From Streptomyces violaceorubidus (GTDB lineage Bacteria > Actinomycetota > Actinomycetes > Streptomycetales > Streptomycetaceae): DNA of 64,000 nt. Where the stretch lies: NCBI RefSeq assembly GCF_000717995.1, contig NZ_JODM01000032.1, positions 1 through 64,000 on the forward strand, given 5' to 3'. Position numbers and translations under genes: made by a program. Shown here piece after piece: positions 16,508 to 24,879 of the stretch; position 1 is the stretch's first letter; each line of letters starts with the position of its first letter. Under the pieces are notes generated by a model that was given only the letters and a program-made list of their open reading frames with translations, was not told the DNA's origin and ran no database searches.

Positions 16508-18594
16508 GCGCCCTCGAAGACCTGGTGCGCCCCTCGCTGGCGCGCATCGTCGCACCGGGTGACGGGTATGCACCGGAGCGTGGCGAGTACTGGGGATCGG
16601 GATTCTTCATAGCGCCCGGCTGGCTGTTGACCTGTGCCCATGTGGTGGGGAAGGGGGGAGCGGAGGTGTGGCGGAGTCGGAGCCCCGTGGGGGTCACCTG
16701 GCAGGGCGGCACCACCACGGGCGAGGTGGTCCTCGCCAAGCCGAGGCCCGAGCCGGCGCACGCGGGTCGCGGCCGCTGGGAGTTCCCCGACATCGCGCTC
16801 GTCCGGGTGCACGGCGCGGACGACGCCCGGTGCGTCTGGCTGAGCGATCGCGCCCCGACCATCCCCGCCCCGGTCTCCCTGCACGGCTGGTCGCGGCAGA
16901 CCGGCGCCCTCGGCCTGCGGCACGGCGTCGGTGAGGCGAGTGGCCGGGACGGCAAGGCCCTGCTGCTCACCGGCGCGCTGCCGGTCGAGGGCCTGTCCGG
17001 CGGACCCGTGGTCGACCTGCGCCACGGCTCCGTCATCGCGATGAACAAGGGCGTCAGGCAGACCGAGGGGGCCGCCGTCCCGGTGACCGCGCTGCGCGAG
17101 CTGCACGACCTCCGCGGGGGCGACATCCTGCACACCGTCATGCGCGAGCACGACCTGTACCACCTCGCCCGCTTCAACCGGCCCGGAGCGGACACGGACT
17201 GGACGCGGGTCCAGGCCGGGCTGCGCGATCCGGGCGCCCCCGGCCTCACCCCCGCCCAGCGCCTCCATCTCTACGGCCACCTAGCCCAGTTGCCGCCGCC
17301 CAGCGGTCCGGGCGAGATCGCGGACCTCGTGCAGGAGGCCAAGTCCCGCGTGGTGCAGTCGGACTTCCGCTCGCCCTTCCCCGAGGACCTGCGCACCTGG
17401 CGGGAGGGCGCGGCCCTGCTGCACGGGCTGCGCGACCTCGGCGACAAGGGCGGCAGGCCCGAGCTGGACCTGGACGCCGTACTGCTGTACGCCGCCAAGG
17501 TGGCCCGGCACACCGTGCTGGAGCGCCCCGGCGACACCGACCCCGAAACGCTGCGGCACTTCACCCGGTGGATCGGGGAGCAGGCGGTCCTGTACGCCCA
17601 GCCGGTGATCCGCGAGGACATCGTCCGGCTGCTCGGCGAGGTGAGCGAGCCGTTCCCCGCCCGGCCCGCCGCTCCCGTCCTCACGCGCGAGAGGTCGCCC
17701 CGCACCGGGGCCGACGTCCTCGTCGACATCGGGGAGCCGGTCTACGGGGAGCGCTACCCGCTGAGCGTGCGCCTCCTGTACGACGGCCGGGACGTCACCC
17801 CCCTCTACAGCAACGACCTCGGCGTACGGCGCCACGAACTCCAGGAGCACCTGAGGGAGCCGCTCGCCGAGGCCCTGCGGCTGGGCGACCGCGGTGAACA
17901 CCTGGCGGTGATCGAGGCGTTCCTGCCCCGCGCCCTGCTCGACGAGCCGATAGACGAGTGGCGGCTCGTCCCCGAGGGCGGCGCGGCCGGTGACGGGGGC
18001 GAGTACGAGGAGGACGACTTCTTCGACGAGCAGTCCATGCCGCTCGGACTGCGCCGTACCGTTCTCGTCCGCGACCGCCGCCGCAACGCCAAGGCGCCCA
18101 TCCCCGAATGGCGCCGGCGCTGGACGGCCACCGCGCGCGGGCCCCTTGCCGGAATCCCGCTGCGCGGCGAGTCGACGGACACCGGGCACCAGTCGGGAGG
18201 GCGCCGGGAGAGCAGACTCGGCACCTTCCGCCGGCTGTCGGGCAGCGGCGACGGCTGCGTCCCGGTCTTCTGCGGACCTGTGGGAAGCGGCGCCGGGCGG
18301 GAGGCCATGGACGTCGCCCTCGCCGCCGGTCACCCCCTGGTGCTGTGGCGCAGGGACGGCCACGACCACGACGGGTGCCGGGCGTTCCACCGCAGCGCCG
18401 CCCGTCTGCTGTCCCTCGCGGGCCGGGCCGAGGGCCTGCACGCGCACGTGCGCGACCTGCGCATCGGCGCCTTGGACCCCGAGATCGCCCTGAGCGAGGG
18501 GCTCATGGGCAGGATCGCCGTCCTCTACGACCCGCCGGACCGTCCGCCGTACGCGTCGGAGATCATGCGACCGCCTCCGCCGGCCGGGCCGTAG
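16504..18594 (+). CDS. Trypsin-like serine protease with VMAP-type C-terminal region
   Basis: The 696-residue protein joins an N-terminal trypsin-fold protease (residues about 5-215) to a long C-terminal region. The catalytic triad is visible: His46 in LLTCAHVVG, Asp96 in EFPDIALVRV and Ser165 in EGLSGGPVVD (Leu replaces the usual Asn before Ser). No signal peptide is present, so it acts in the cytoplasm. The rest resembles the middle and C-terminal domains of vWA-MoxR-associated proteins (VMAP), which couple effectors to MoxR ATPases and vWA proteins. Encoded between its small partner and the MoxR gene, it is probably the proteolytic effector, activated by the ATPase/vWA pair. Confidence 0.87.
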   Translation: MSALEDLVRPSLARIVAPGDGYAPERGEYWGSGFFIAPGWLLTCAHVVGKGGAEVWRSRSPVGVTWQGGTTTGEVVLAKPRPEPAHAGRGRWEFPDIALVRVHGADDARCVWLSDRAPTIPAPVSLHGWSRQTGALGLRHGVGEASGRDGKALLLTGALPVEGLSGGPVVDLRHGSVIAMNKGVRQTEGAAVPVTALRELHDLRGGDILHTVMREHDLYHLARFNRPGADTDWTRVQAGLRDPGAPGLTPAQRLHLYGHLAQLPPPSGPGEIADLVQEAKSRVVQSDFRSPFPEDLRTWREGAALLHGLRDLGDKGGRPELDLDAVLLYAAKVARHTVLERPGDTDPETLRHFTRWIGEQAVLYAQPVIREDIVRLLGEVSEPFPARPAAPVLTRERSPRTGADVLVDIGEPVYGERYPLSVRLLYDGRDVTPLYSNDLGVRRHELQEHLREPLAEALRLGDRGEHLAVIEAFLPRALLDEPIDEWRLVPEGGAAGDGGEYEEDDFFDEQSMPLGLRRTVLVRDRRRNAKAPIPEWRRRWTATARGPLAGIPLRGESTDTGHQSGGRRESRLGTFRRLSGSGDGCVPVFCGPVGSGAGREAMDVALAAGHPLVLWRRDGHDHDGCRAFHRSAARLLSLAGRAEGLHAHVRDLRIGALDPEIALSEGLMGRIAVLYDPPDRPPYASEIMRPPPPAGP

Positions 18595-18751
18595 ATCGCC
18601 TGATGTTCCCTCAGGATCCGTGGAACTGCCGGTGTCCGGGTAACAGGAAAGCAGGAGCGGCCGGGAGTCTCGGCAGGCCCGGCGGCCGGACGGTAACGTC
18701 GTACTCGAACGGCCCGGACCGCTGCAAGATCACCAGAGCTGGAAGGAGCCC

Positions 18752-19837
18752 ATGGTGAACGACTGGCGGATCTACCGCGGAGTGGGTCAGCCGCACGACG
18801 GCGTACGGCGGTTACCGGAGCCGCCCCCCTGGCGGGACTTCACGCGGGCGCAGGACGGCGCACCGGCCGGGTCGCAGGACCCCAGCGGCGCCCGCCGGCT
18901 CGGCGTCCGCCGCCGCCGTGCGGAGAACTACGCGCCCCGCCCCGCCGAGGTCGACGCCGTCAACGCGGCGCTGTACCTGCGCCGCCCGCTCCTCGTCACC
19001 GGCAACCCCGGCACCGGGAAGTCCACCCTCGCCTACGCCGTCGCCCACGAGCTGAAGCTGGGCCGGGTGCTGCGCTGGCCGATCGTCAGCCGGACCACGC
19101 TCCAGGACGGTCTGTACCGCTACGACGCGATCGGACGGCTCCAGGACGTCCAGTTGGAGCGCGCACGCGGCGCCGCGGGCGACGGGAGCGGCGGGAGCGA
19201 CCGGGGCGACCCCGGCGACGCGGACGGCGGGGACCGCGGGGACGACGCAGCGGACCGCGCCCCGGGGATCGGGGCGTACATCCGGCTCGGGCCGCTCGGC
19301 ACCGCGCTGCTGCCTTCCGAACTGCCCCGGGTCCTGCTCATCGACGAACTCGACAAGAGCGACCTCGACCTGCCCAACGACCTCCTGAACGTCCTGGAGG
19401 AGGGCGAGTTCGCCATCCCCGAGCTGGAACGCGTCGCCGACCGCCGGCCCGTGGTCGAGGTGCTGTCGCACGACAGCGGCCGGGTGGCGGTCCACGGCGG
19501 GCGGATCGCCTGCACCAACTTCCCGCTGATCGTCCTGACCTCCAACGGCGAGCGGGACTTCCCCGCGCCGCTGCTGAGGCGCTGCGTCCAACTGGAGCTG
19601 GAGCCGCCGGGGGAGGAGCAGCTCACCGCCATGGTCGAGGCGCACCTCGGCGAGGAGGGGGTCGCCGCGGGACAGGACCTGATCGGCAGGTTCCTCGACC
19701 GGGAACCGGGCGAGGTGATGGCCGCGGACCAACTCCTCAACGCCCTCTTCCTGACCCAGCACACCCCCCACGCGGAACGGCTCACCCGCGAGCGCATCGC
19801 GGACCTGCTCATGCAGCGGCTCGACCGGTCGAGGTGA
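18752..19837 (+). CDS. MoxR-type AAA+ ATPase
   Basis: The 361-residue protein has Walker A GNPGTGKS (residues 84-91), Walker B LLIDELDK (D198, E199), sensor-1 region VLTSNGERDFP and an arginine-rich RRC finger region, typical of MoxR ATPases. A Gly/Asp-rich insertion (about 140-172) separates the sensor loops. MoxR ATPases act as chaperones with vWA proteins. Here the following gene supplies a vWA-like domain and the preceding one a VMAP-type protein, matching the ternary arrangement. AAGGAG lies 5 nt before the ATG. Codon 21 is TTA, so translation should depend on the bldA tRNA in Streptomyces. Confidence 0.9.
   Translation: MVNDWRIYRGVGQPHDGVRRLPEPPPWRDFTRAQDGAPAGSQDPSGARRLGVRRRRAENYAPRPAEVDAVNAALYLRRPLLVTGNPGTGKSTLAYAVAHELKLGRVLRWPIVSRTTLQDGLYRYDAIGRLQDVQLERARGAAGDGSGGSDRGDPGDADGGDRGDDAADRAPGIGAYIRLGPLGTALLPSELPRVLLIDELDKSDLDLPNDLLNVLEEGEFAIPELERVADRRPVVEVLSHDSGRVAVHGGRIACTNFPLIVLTSNGERDFPAPLLRRCVQLELEPPGEEQLTAMVEAHLGEEGVAAGQDLIGRFLDREPGEVMAADQLLNALFLTQHTPHAERLTRERIADLLMQRLDRSR
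18812..18814 (+). promoter_or_regulatory. TTA leucine codon (bldA-dependent) in moxR-like gene
   Basis: Codon 21 of the MoxR-type gene is TTA. In Streptomyces, TTA is read only by the developmentally regulated bldA tRNA and is largely confined to genes for development, secondary metabolism and accessory systems. I found no other in-frame TTA in the genes called here. Confidence 0.85.
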
Positions 19838-19844
19838 GGGCCCG

Positions 19845-22800
19845 ATGCAGGGGGCGCCGCTGGAGGAGCTGATCGGCCGACTGCGCCGCGCCGGCCTCGA
19901 CGTCACCGCCGAGGACGTGGCGGACGCCGTCTGGCTCGCCCGCCGACTCGGCGCGGCACCGCCCCGCGCCGCCGTCGGCCGCCCCGACCCCACCACCGAC
20001 CCCACCACCGACCCCGACACCGTCACCGACTCGGGCTCCGACTCCGAACCGGTCGGCAAGCCGGACGGCGGATCGCCGTCCCCACCGCCACCCGGGCCGT
20101 CGGACCCGGCCGGCGGAGACGCTGCGGCACGGCACGATCCCACCACCCCCGGAACAAGGGCGTCCACCCCGGTCCCGCTGCGGGCCGCGGGCGCCGTCAC
20201 CGGCCGGGGCGACGGCGGCGGCACCCACGCCACCTTTCCGGTGCGCGCCCCCGCCGCCACCGCGCTGCCCGGTCTCCTCGGCCTGGAGAAGGCCCTGCGC
20301 ACCCTGGGCCGCTACCGGGCCACGGGCACCGGGTTCACCGAAGGCGGCATCGACGAGGAGGCGACCGCCGAGCGTGCCGCCGTCACCGGCTTCGTCCTGC
20401 CCGTACGGCGACCGGGCCGCAGCAGGCGGTGCGACATCCGCCTCCTGATGGACACCGGACCCGCGATGGCCGTGTGGGGACAACTGGTCGAGGAACTGCG
20501 CCAGGCCTGTCAGCAGTCGGGGGCCTTCGCCGCCGTCCGGGTCCACCACCTGTACGCCGACGCCGCCGGGAACCCGGCCATCGGTCCGGCCGCCGGACCC
20601 GGCCGTCCGCCGCCGCTGCGCTCGCCGGACGAGCTGCACGACCCCTCGGGCCGCTCCGTCACCCTGCTGGTCAGTGACTGCGTGGGCACCCTCTGGCAGA
20701 GCGGAGGGGCCCAGCGGCTGCTGCGGGATTGGCCGCGTTCCTCGCCCCTGGCCATCGTCCAGCCGCTGCCACCGCGCCTGTGGGGCCGTACGGCCCTGCC
20801 CGCTGAGCCCGGACTGCTGGTCCGGCCGGCCGACTTCGGCGGGCGTCTCACCTTCCACCCGGACGACGAGCCGTGGGACGAGCCCGACGCGCCCGCCACG
20901 GCCGTACCGGTGCTCCAGCCGACACCCGAGGCGTTCGAGACCTGGGCGCGGCTGCTGGCCGGCACCGGACCCACCAGCGAGCGCGCCTGGGCCGCCCGGA
21001 CGGCGCACCGCCCCGCGCCGCTGGCCCCGGCCGGCACGGTCGCGCGCGGCGACGACGAACTCGTCCGCGCGTTCCGGGCGACCGCCTCCCCGGGGGCGCT
21101 GCGCCTCGCCGTGTACCTGGCCGCCGCCCCCCTGACCCTGCCCGTCATGCAACTCGTCCAGCGCGCCATGCTCCCCGACACCGGCCCCATGGAACTGGCG
21201 GAGGTCCTGCTGGGCGGCCTGCTGCGGCGGTTGCCCGGCACGGAGGAACAGCCCTGCTTCACCTACCCGGGCCGGGTGCAGGACCTGCTGCTGTCCACCC
21301 TCGACCAGGACACCGCCGGACTGGTCCTCAAGCACTGCTCGGACTACGTGGAGCGCCGCTTCGGCAAGGGCACCCGCAACTTCGCCGCGCTGGCCGCCGT
21401 CCGCCTCGCCGGGCGCGACGCCGGGGCCGCCGACGCCGGTCCGCTCACGGACGACGACTTCGGGCCGAACGCCGGGGACAGCGCCGAGGCCGAGCTGTTC
21501 GCCCGCGTCCCCGCCCGCGTGCTGCGCTTCTACCTGCCCGACCTGGTCACGCCCGAGCCCCTGACGGAGGCGGAACGACTGCTCGGCCAGTGGCGGACGC
21601 TGGCCGACCCGGACGTGCTGCACCGGGCGCGGGAGCACGCCGAGGCCGCGGTGCGGGCCGCGACCAGGGCCGACGCCGCCACGGCACCCGACGAGGGCGA
21701 CGGCGCACGGGCCCGGCTGGTCCTCGGCCGGGTGCTGCGGGCCGAGGCCGACACGGTGGCGGGCCGGGCGCCCGAGCGCCGGGCGGACCTCCTCGCCGCC
21801 GCCACCGAGGAACTGGCCGCGGCCCACCGCGCGGCGCCGGACCACAGCCCCGCGCAGGCGCAGGCCGCCCTCGAACTCGCCGCCGGGCTGCACGCGTTGT
21901 GGCGCGTCACCGGCGACCCGGCCCACCTCACGGCGGCGCTCGCCGTCCTGGCCCCCGACGCGCCCCCCTGGCCCGCCGCCGGCCGCCGGGGCACCGCGCC
22001 CACGGAGGGCGCCTCCGGCGAGGAACGCCGGCGCGCCGAGACCTGGCGGGCCGTGCACCGGGCCCGGCTGCTGCGCCGTGGCCGGTTCCTGCTGGACCTG
22101 CGGCGCCACGGCGAGGCCGCCGCCGACCTGCGCCCCGGCTGCGCCCTGCTGGACGAGTCCGACGCCCCCGCCCGCGTACGCAGCCGGGCCCTGCTCGACC
22201 TGGCGCGGGCACTGCGCGGCGCCTCGGCGGACGAGGCGGGCGAGGAGGCGACCCGGGACGCGCTGCTGCGGGCGGAGCGGGCCGCCGGCGACGACCCCGA
22301 CCTGCGGCTGCCCTGCCTCGCCGCCCGGGCTGCGTTCCACGACACGGCGGGCGAGGCCCAGGAGGCCGACGAGGCGTACGAGACGGCCGTGCTGCTCGCG
22401 CCGCCGGAGAGCCTCGTACGCTGCGGCCTCCTCACCTCCTGGGGCGAGTCGCTGCTGAGCAGGGCCTCCCGGGGGGACGGCGCGCATCTCGTGGACCGCG
22501 CGGAGTCCGTCCTGCGGGAGGCCCTCAAGGACCTGCCGGCCCGTTCCGCGCAGCGCGGCCGGTTGCAGGCGCTCGTGGGCAGCGCCCTCGCCCAGCGCTT
22601 CCGGCACCTGGGCTTCCTGCCCGACCTGTTCGAGAGCCGGCACCTGCTGGGGCAGGCCGTGCGCGCGGCGGCCGACGTGGGCGTACGCGGCGAGGCCTGG
22701 CTGCAGCTCGGCCGGGTGCGCCTCGAAGGGTGGTACCGGGCCGGCGCGCCCGTGCTGTTCGAGGCCCTGCACGCGTACGAGAACGCCGAGCGCGACGCAC

Positions 22801-23138
22801 GGGAGGCGCACCCGGGAGAGCCCGGCTCGGTGACGGTGGCGCGGGCCCGGCACGGACGCGGCGCGGTGCTGGTGCTGCTGGGCCGGCCGAGCGCGGCCGG
22901 GGCGGCCTACCGGGCGGCGCGGGAGCAGTGGCAGCGGCTCACGGGAGCGTTGCGGGAGGTGGACTGGGACGAGGTGCAGCTCACACGGCGGGCGGAGAGC
23001 GAAGCGCGGCGCGGGCTCGAGAGCGGGTGGGGCGTGACCGCGTCCCGGGCCATGAGCGAGGAGGAGTGGAGACGCCTCGCACCGCCGTGGCACGCCTGGG
23101 ATGAACGGGCCGAGTCGGCCGAGTTTCAGCGCAGTTGA
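19845..23138 (+). CDS. SAV_2336-type protein with vWA-like domain and helical repeats
   Basis: The 1097-residue protein starts with a short helical module (LEELIGRLRRAGLDVTAEDV), followed by a Pro/Asp/Thr-rich disordered linker (about 45-120). A vWA-like domain (about 190-330) follows, in which LLMDTGPAM (Asp203) and TLLVSDCVG (Asp278) stand where the metal-ion adhesion residues of vWA domains lie. The remaining 700 residues are Ala/Arg/Leu/Glu-rich helices resembling TPR repeats. This architecture is the SAV_2336 family. Encoded 7 nt after the MoxR gene, it is the likely vWA partner. MIDAS looks degenerate (Thr-Gly instead of x-Ser), so metal binding is uncertain. Confidence 0.82.
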   Translation: MQGAPLEELIGRLRRAGLDVTAEDVADAVWLARRLGAAPPRAAVGRPDPTTDPTTDPDTVTDSGSDSEPVGKPDGGSPSPPPPGPSDPAGGDAAARHDPTTPGTRASTPVPLRAAGAVTGRGDGGGTHATFPVRAPAATALPGLLGLEKALRTLGRYRATGTGFTEGGIDEEATAERAAVTGFVLPVRRPGRSRRCDIRLLMDTGPAMAVWGQLVEELRQACQQSGAFAAVRVHHLYADAAGNPAIGPAAGPGRPPPLRSPDELHDPSGRSVTLLVSDCVGTLWQSGGAQRLLRDWPRSSPLAIVQPLPPRLWGRTALPAEPGLLVRPADFGGRLTFHPDDEPWDEPDAPATAVPVLQPTPEAFETWARLLAGTGPTSERAWAARTAHRPAPLAPAGTVARGDDELVRAFRATASPGALRLAVYLAAAPLTLPVMQLVQRAMLPDTGPMELAEVLLGGLLRRLPGTEEQPCFTYPGRVQDLLLSTLDQDTAGLVLKHCSDYVERRFGKGTRNFAALAAVRLAGRDAGAADAGPLTDDDFGPNAGDSAEAELFARVPARVLRFYLPDLVTPEPLTEAERLLGQWRTLADPDVLHRAREHAEAAVRAATRADAATAPDEGDGARARLVLGRVLRAEADTVAGRAPERRADLLAAATEELAAAHRAAPDHSPAQAQAALELAAGLHALWRVTGDPAHLTAALAVLAPDAPPWPAAGRRGTAPTEGASGEERRRAETWRAVHRARLLRRGRFLLDLRRHGEAAADLRPGCALLDESDAPARVRSRALLDLARALRGASADEAGEEATRDALLRAERAAGDDPDLRLPCLAARAAFHDTAGEAQEADEAYETAVLLAPPESLVRCGLLTSWGESLLSRASRGDGAHLVDRAESVLREALKDLPARSAQRGRLQALVGSALAQRFRHLGFLPDLFESRHLLGQAVRAAADVGVRGEAWLQLGRVRLEGWYRAGAPVLFEALHAYENAERDAREAHPGEPGSVTVARARHGRGAVLVLLGRPSAAGAAYRAAREQWQRLTGALREVDWDEVQLTRRAESEARRGLESGWGVTASRAMSEEEWRRLAPPWHAWDERAESAEFQRS

Positions 23139-23227
23139 TCCAGTCGGGGTTTCTGTTACCGGTCGGTCGGGAAGAACTGGGCAACCGTTGCGACCGTGCG
23201 GTGCGGACTTGGGGGGAGGAGCCGAGC

Positions 23228-23512
23228 GTGGCGGAGCAGGGGAAGGGGACCGCCGTCCCGGGCAGGGGCGCCGGGCGGACCGTGCTGCCGCCCGGGTTGG
23301 ACGGCGTCGACCTGCGAACCTTGCGTGCCATGGACCGCCCGGAAGTCCTGGAGGCCGTCGACCGGGTGCTGGCGGGGGCGGCCGGGTCCCGGCAGGTCTG
23401 GTACTCCGGCGGCAACGAACCCTCGTCGACCTCGCCCGGCCCCCGCGCCGAGCCACGTACCTTTTCAGCCGGACCCGACGAGACCGCCCCGATCCGGGCG
23501 CTCCGGGAATGA
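23228..23512 (+). CDS. FxsA-like RiPP precursor peptide with extended C-terminus
   Basis: This 94-residue ORF has a leader-like segment LDGVDLRTLRAMDRPEVLEA (residues 24-43) matching the Leu/Asp-rich helix pattern of FxSxx-COOH precursors. After VDRVLAGAAGSRQV comes WYSGG (58-62), which fits the FxSxx motif with Trp for Phe. In classic members the motif ends the protein; here 32 further residues follow (including RTFSAGPDETAPIRALRE). GTG 23228 has GGGAGGAG 7-9 nt upstream. The stop overlaps the hydroxylase ATG (ATGA), arguing strongly for a real, coupled gene. The assignment rests on pattern recognition and context; the modified residues are unknown. Confidence 0.7.
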   Translation: MAEQGKGTAVPGRGAGRTVLPPGLDGVDLRTLRAMDRPEVLEAVDRVLAGAAGSRQVWYSGGNEPSSTSPGPRAEPRTFSAGPDETAPIRALRE

Positions 23513-24804
23513 CCCGGGCGTCCGTCCCGCCCGAAGTCCTCACGGCTCTCGCCGGGACGCGGCCCACCCCCGCCGGTACGGAGGCACTGCGCGCCGCGGT
23601 CCACGCGCGCCGCATGCTGCTCTTCAAGGCCCTTCTCGTCCGCGTCGAACGGGAGCACGCCCGTCTGCCCCACCCGGTGCGCCGGGGCTTCGAGGACGAC
23701 TGGGCGCTGCTGGAGCGCGCCGAGCGGACCGACGCGGGAGCCGTGCGCGAGGTGCTCGACTACCCGACGACCGGCGCCTGGCTCACCGAGGCGCTCGCCG
23801 CGCCGGCCGGACCGGAGTTCGAGGCGCATCTGGCCCATCTGACCGGAGTCGCCGTCGTCGCCGCGGCCCGCGCGGGCTGCTCGGCCACCGGCACCCTCCG
23901 GGTGCCCTCCGGGCTGCTGGGCCTGCCCGGTCTGGGCGTACTGCGCTGCCCCTCGGGCCGGGCCCGGGTGGGCGGTAGGGACGGCCGGCTGAGGCTGGTG
24001 GAGGCCGCCGGGCACGGCGCCGTCGACCTGCCGCGACGCGGGACCCGGCCGCAGGACGGGACACTGGAACGGGCCGGTCGCGGATCCGGATCCGGCTGGT
24101 CCGCGCTGCGCGCCCTGCCGGGCGGCAGGGCCGTCCTCGACGACCTCGACCCCTACCGGGTGCCGCACCCCGGCATAGGCCCCACGGCGGTTCCCGCGGC
24201 CGACCGCGCGCACACCGACCACCCGGCGTGGGCCGGACGGTGGCGTCGGGCCCGGGCCCTGCTGTCGGCGACCGATCAGGGGCGGATCTTTGAGACGGAC
24301 GCCCTGGTGCACGCCCTGGTGCCGCTCGCCGCGGCGGGACGCGCCGGCGGAGTGCCGACGGGGGCCACCGTCCGCTCCGCGCCCGGCGCCGTGCTGACCC
24401 AGCTCCCGGCCGGTGCCGCGGAGCTGGCGGAGACACTGGTCCACGAGACCCACCACACCAAGCTCGCCGCCCTCGACGACTCCGTGCCCCTGTGCCGGCC
24501 CGGGGGCGCCCTGCACCGGGTGGCTTGGCGCCCCGACCCGAGGCCCGCCTCCGCGGTCCTCCAGGGCACCTATGCCCACCTCGCCCTGCTCGACCTGTGG
24601 TGGAGGGCGCAACGGGCGTCCGGTGCTCCCGCGACCTGGCGGCAGCGCGCCGCGGAGCGCTACGGACGGTACCGGGAACAGGTGGGCGAGGCCTTGTCCG
24701 TGCTCCGGGGATCCGATGAACTGACCTGTACGGGACGGCACTTCGTGGAGGAGATGCACCGGCACCACGCGGACCTCGCAACGGCGGTCGGGAACTCCAC
24801 ATGA
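23509..24804 (+). CDS. HExxH-type 2-oxoglutarate-dependent peptide beta-hydroxylase
   Basis: The 431-residue protein carries LVHETHHTKLAAL (H312, E313, H316), the hallmark of the HExxH putative peptide-modification family. His357 in QGTYAHLALLDLWW is a plausible third metal ligand. Family knowledge: the homologous domain fused to FxsB-type radical-SAM enzymes is a 2-oxoglutarate-dependent, non-haem-iron beta-hydroxylase of RiPP precursors rather than a protease. Here it stands alone, with no radical-SAM gene in the window, directly coupled to the FxsA-like precursor by a 4-nt overlap. The open frame extends upstream to 23101, but ATG 23509 restores the usual N-terminus and the coupling. Confidence 0.85.
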   Translation: MTRASVPPEVLTALAGTRPTPAGTEALRAAVHARRMLLFKALLVRVEREHARLPHPVRRGFEDDWALLERAERTDAGAVREVLDYPTTGAWLTEALAAPAGPEFEAHLAHLTGVAVVAAARAGCSATGTLRVPSGLLGLPGLGVLRCPSGRARVGGRDGRLRLVEAAGHGAVDLPRRGTRPQDGTLERAGRGSGSGWSALRALPGGRAVLDDLDPYRVPHPGIGPTAVPAADRAHTDHPAWAGRWRRARALLSATDQGRIFETDALVHALVPLAAAGRAGGVPTGATVRSAPGAVLTQLPAGAAELAETLVHETHHTKLAALDDSVPLCRPGGALHRVAWRPDPRPASAVLQGTYAHLALLDLWWRAQRASGAPATWRQRAAERYGRYREQVGEALSVLRGSDELTCTGRHFVEEMHRHHADLATAVGNST

Positions 24805-24879
24805 CAGAGCGCACAGCATTGACCTCGGTGCGTTAGCGTGTGCGCGAGCGCGGCGGACGCGGCGGGAACGGGAGCGGTG

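Noticed and set aside
23135..23191. Promoter TTGATC-16-TACCGG and GCAACcGTTGC repeat before the precursor gene
   Set aside because: The -10 match is poor and the repeat is short. It may be real, given the AT-rich patch, but it is too weak to list as a feature.
23101..23508. A much longer N-terminus for the HExxH gene
   Set aside because: The frame is open to 23101 but the added sequence is unconserved-looking; ATG 23509 overlaps the precursor stop exactly (ATGA) and gives a normal family start.
19809..23627. A 1272-codon leftward open frame opposite the SAV_2336-type gene
   Set aside because: It is the antisense shadow of a high-GC3 gene; composition is Arg/Gly/Pro-rich, it has no domain match, and it conflicts with well-supported rightward genes.
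23101..24804. HExxH protein as a zinc protease
   Set aside because: The sequence context (HETHHTK, coupling to an FxsA-like peptide) fits the peptide-modification family, whose characterised domain is a 2-oxoglutarate-dependent hydroxylase.
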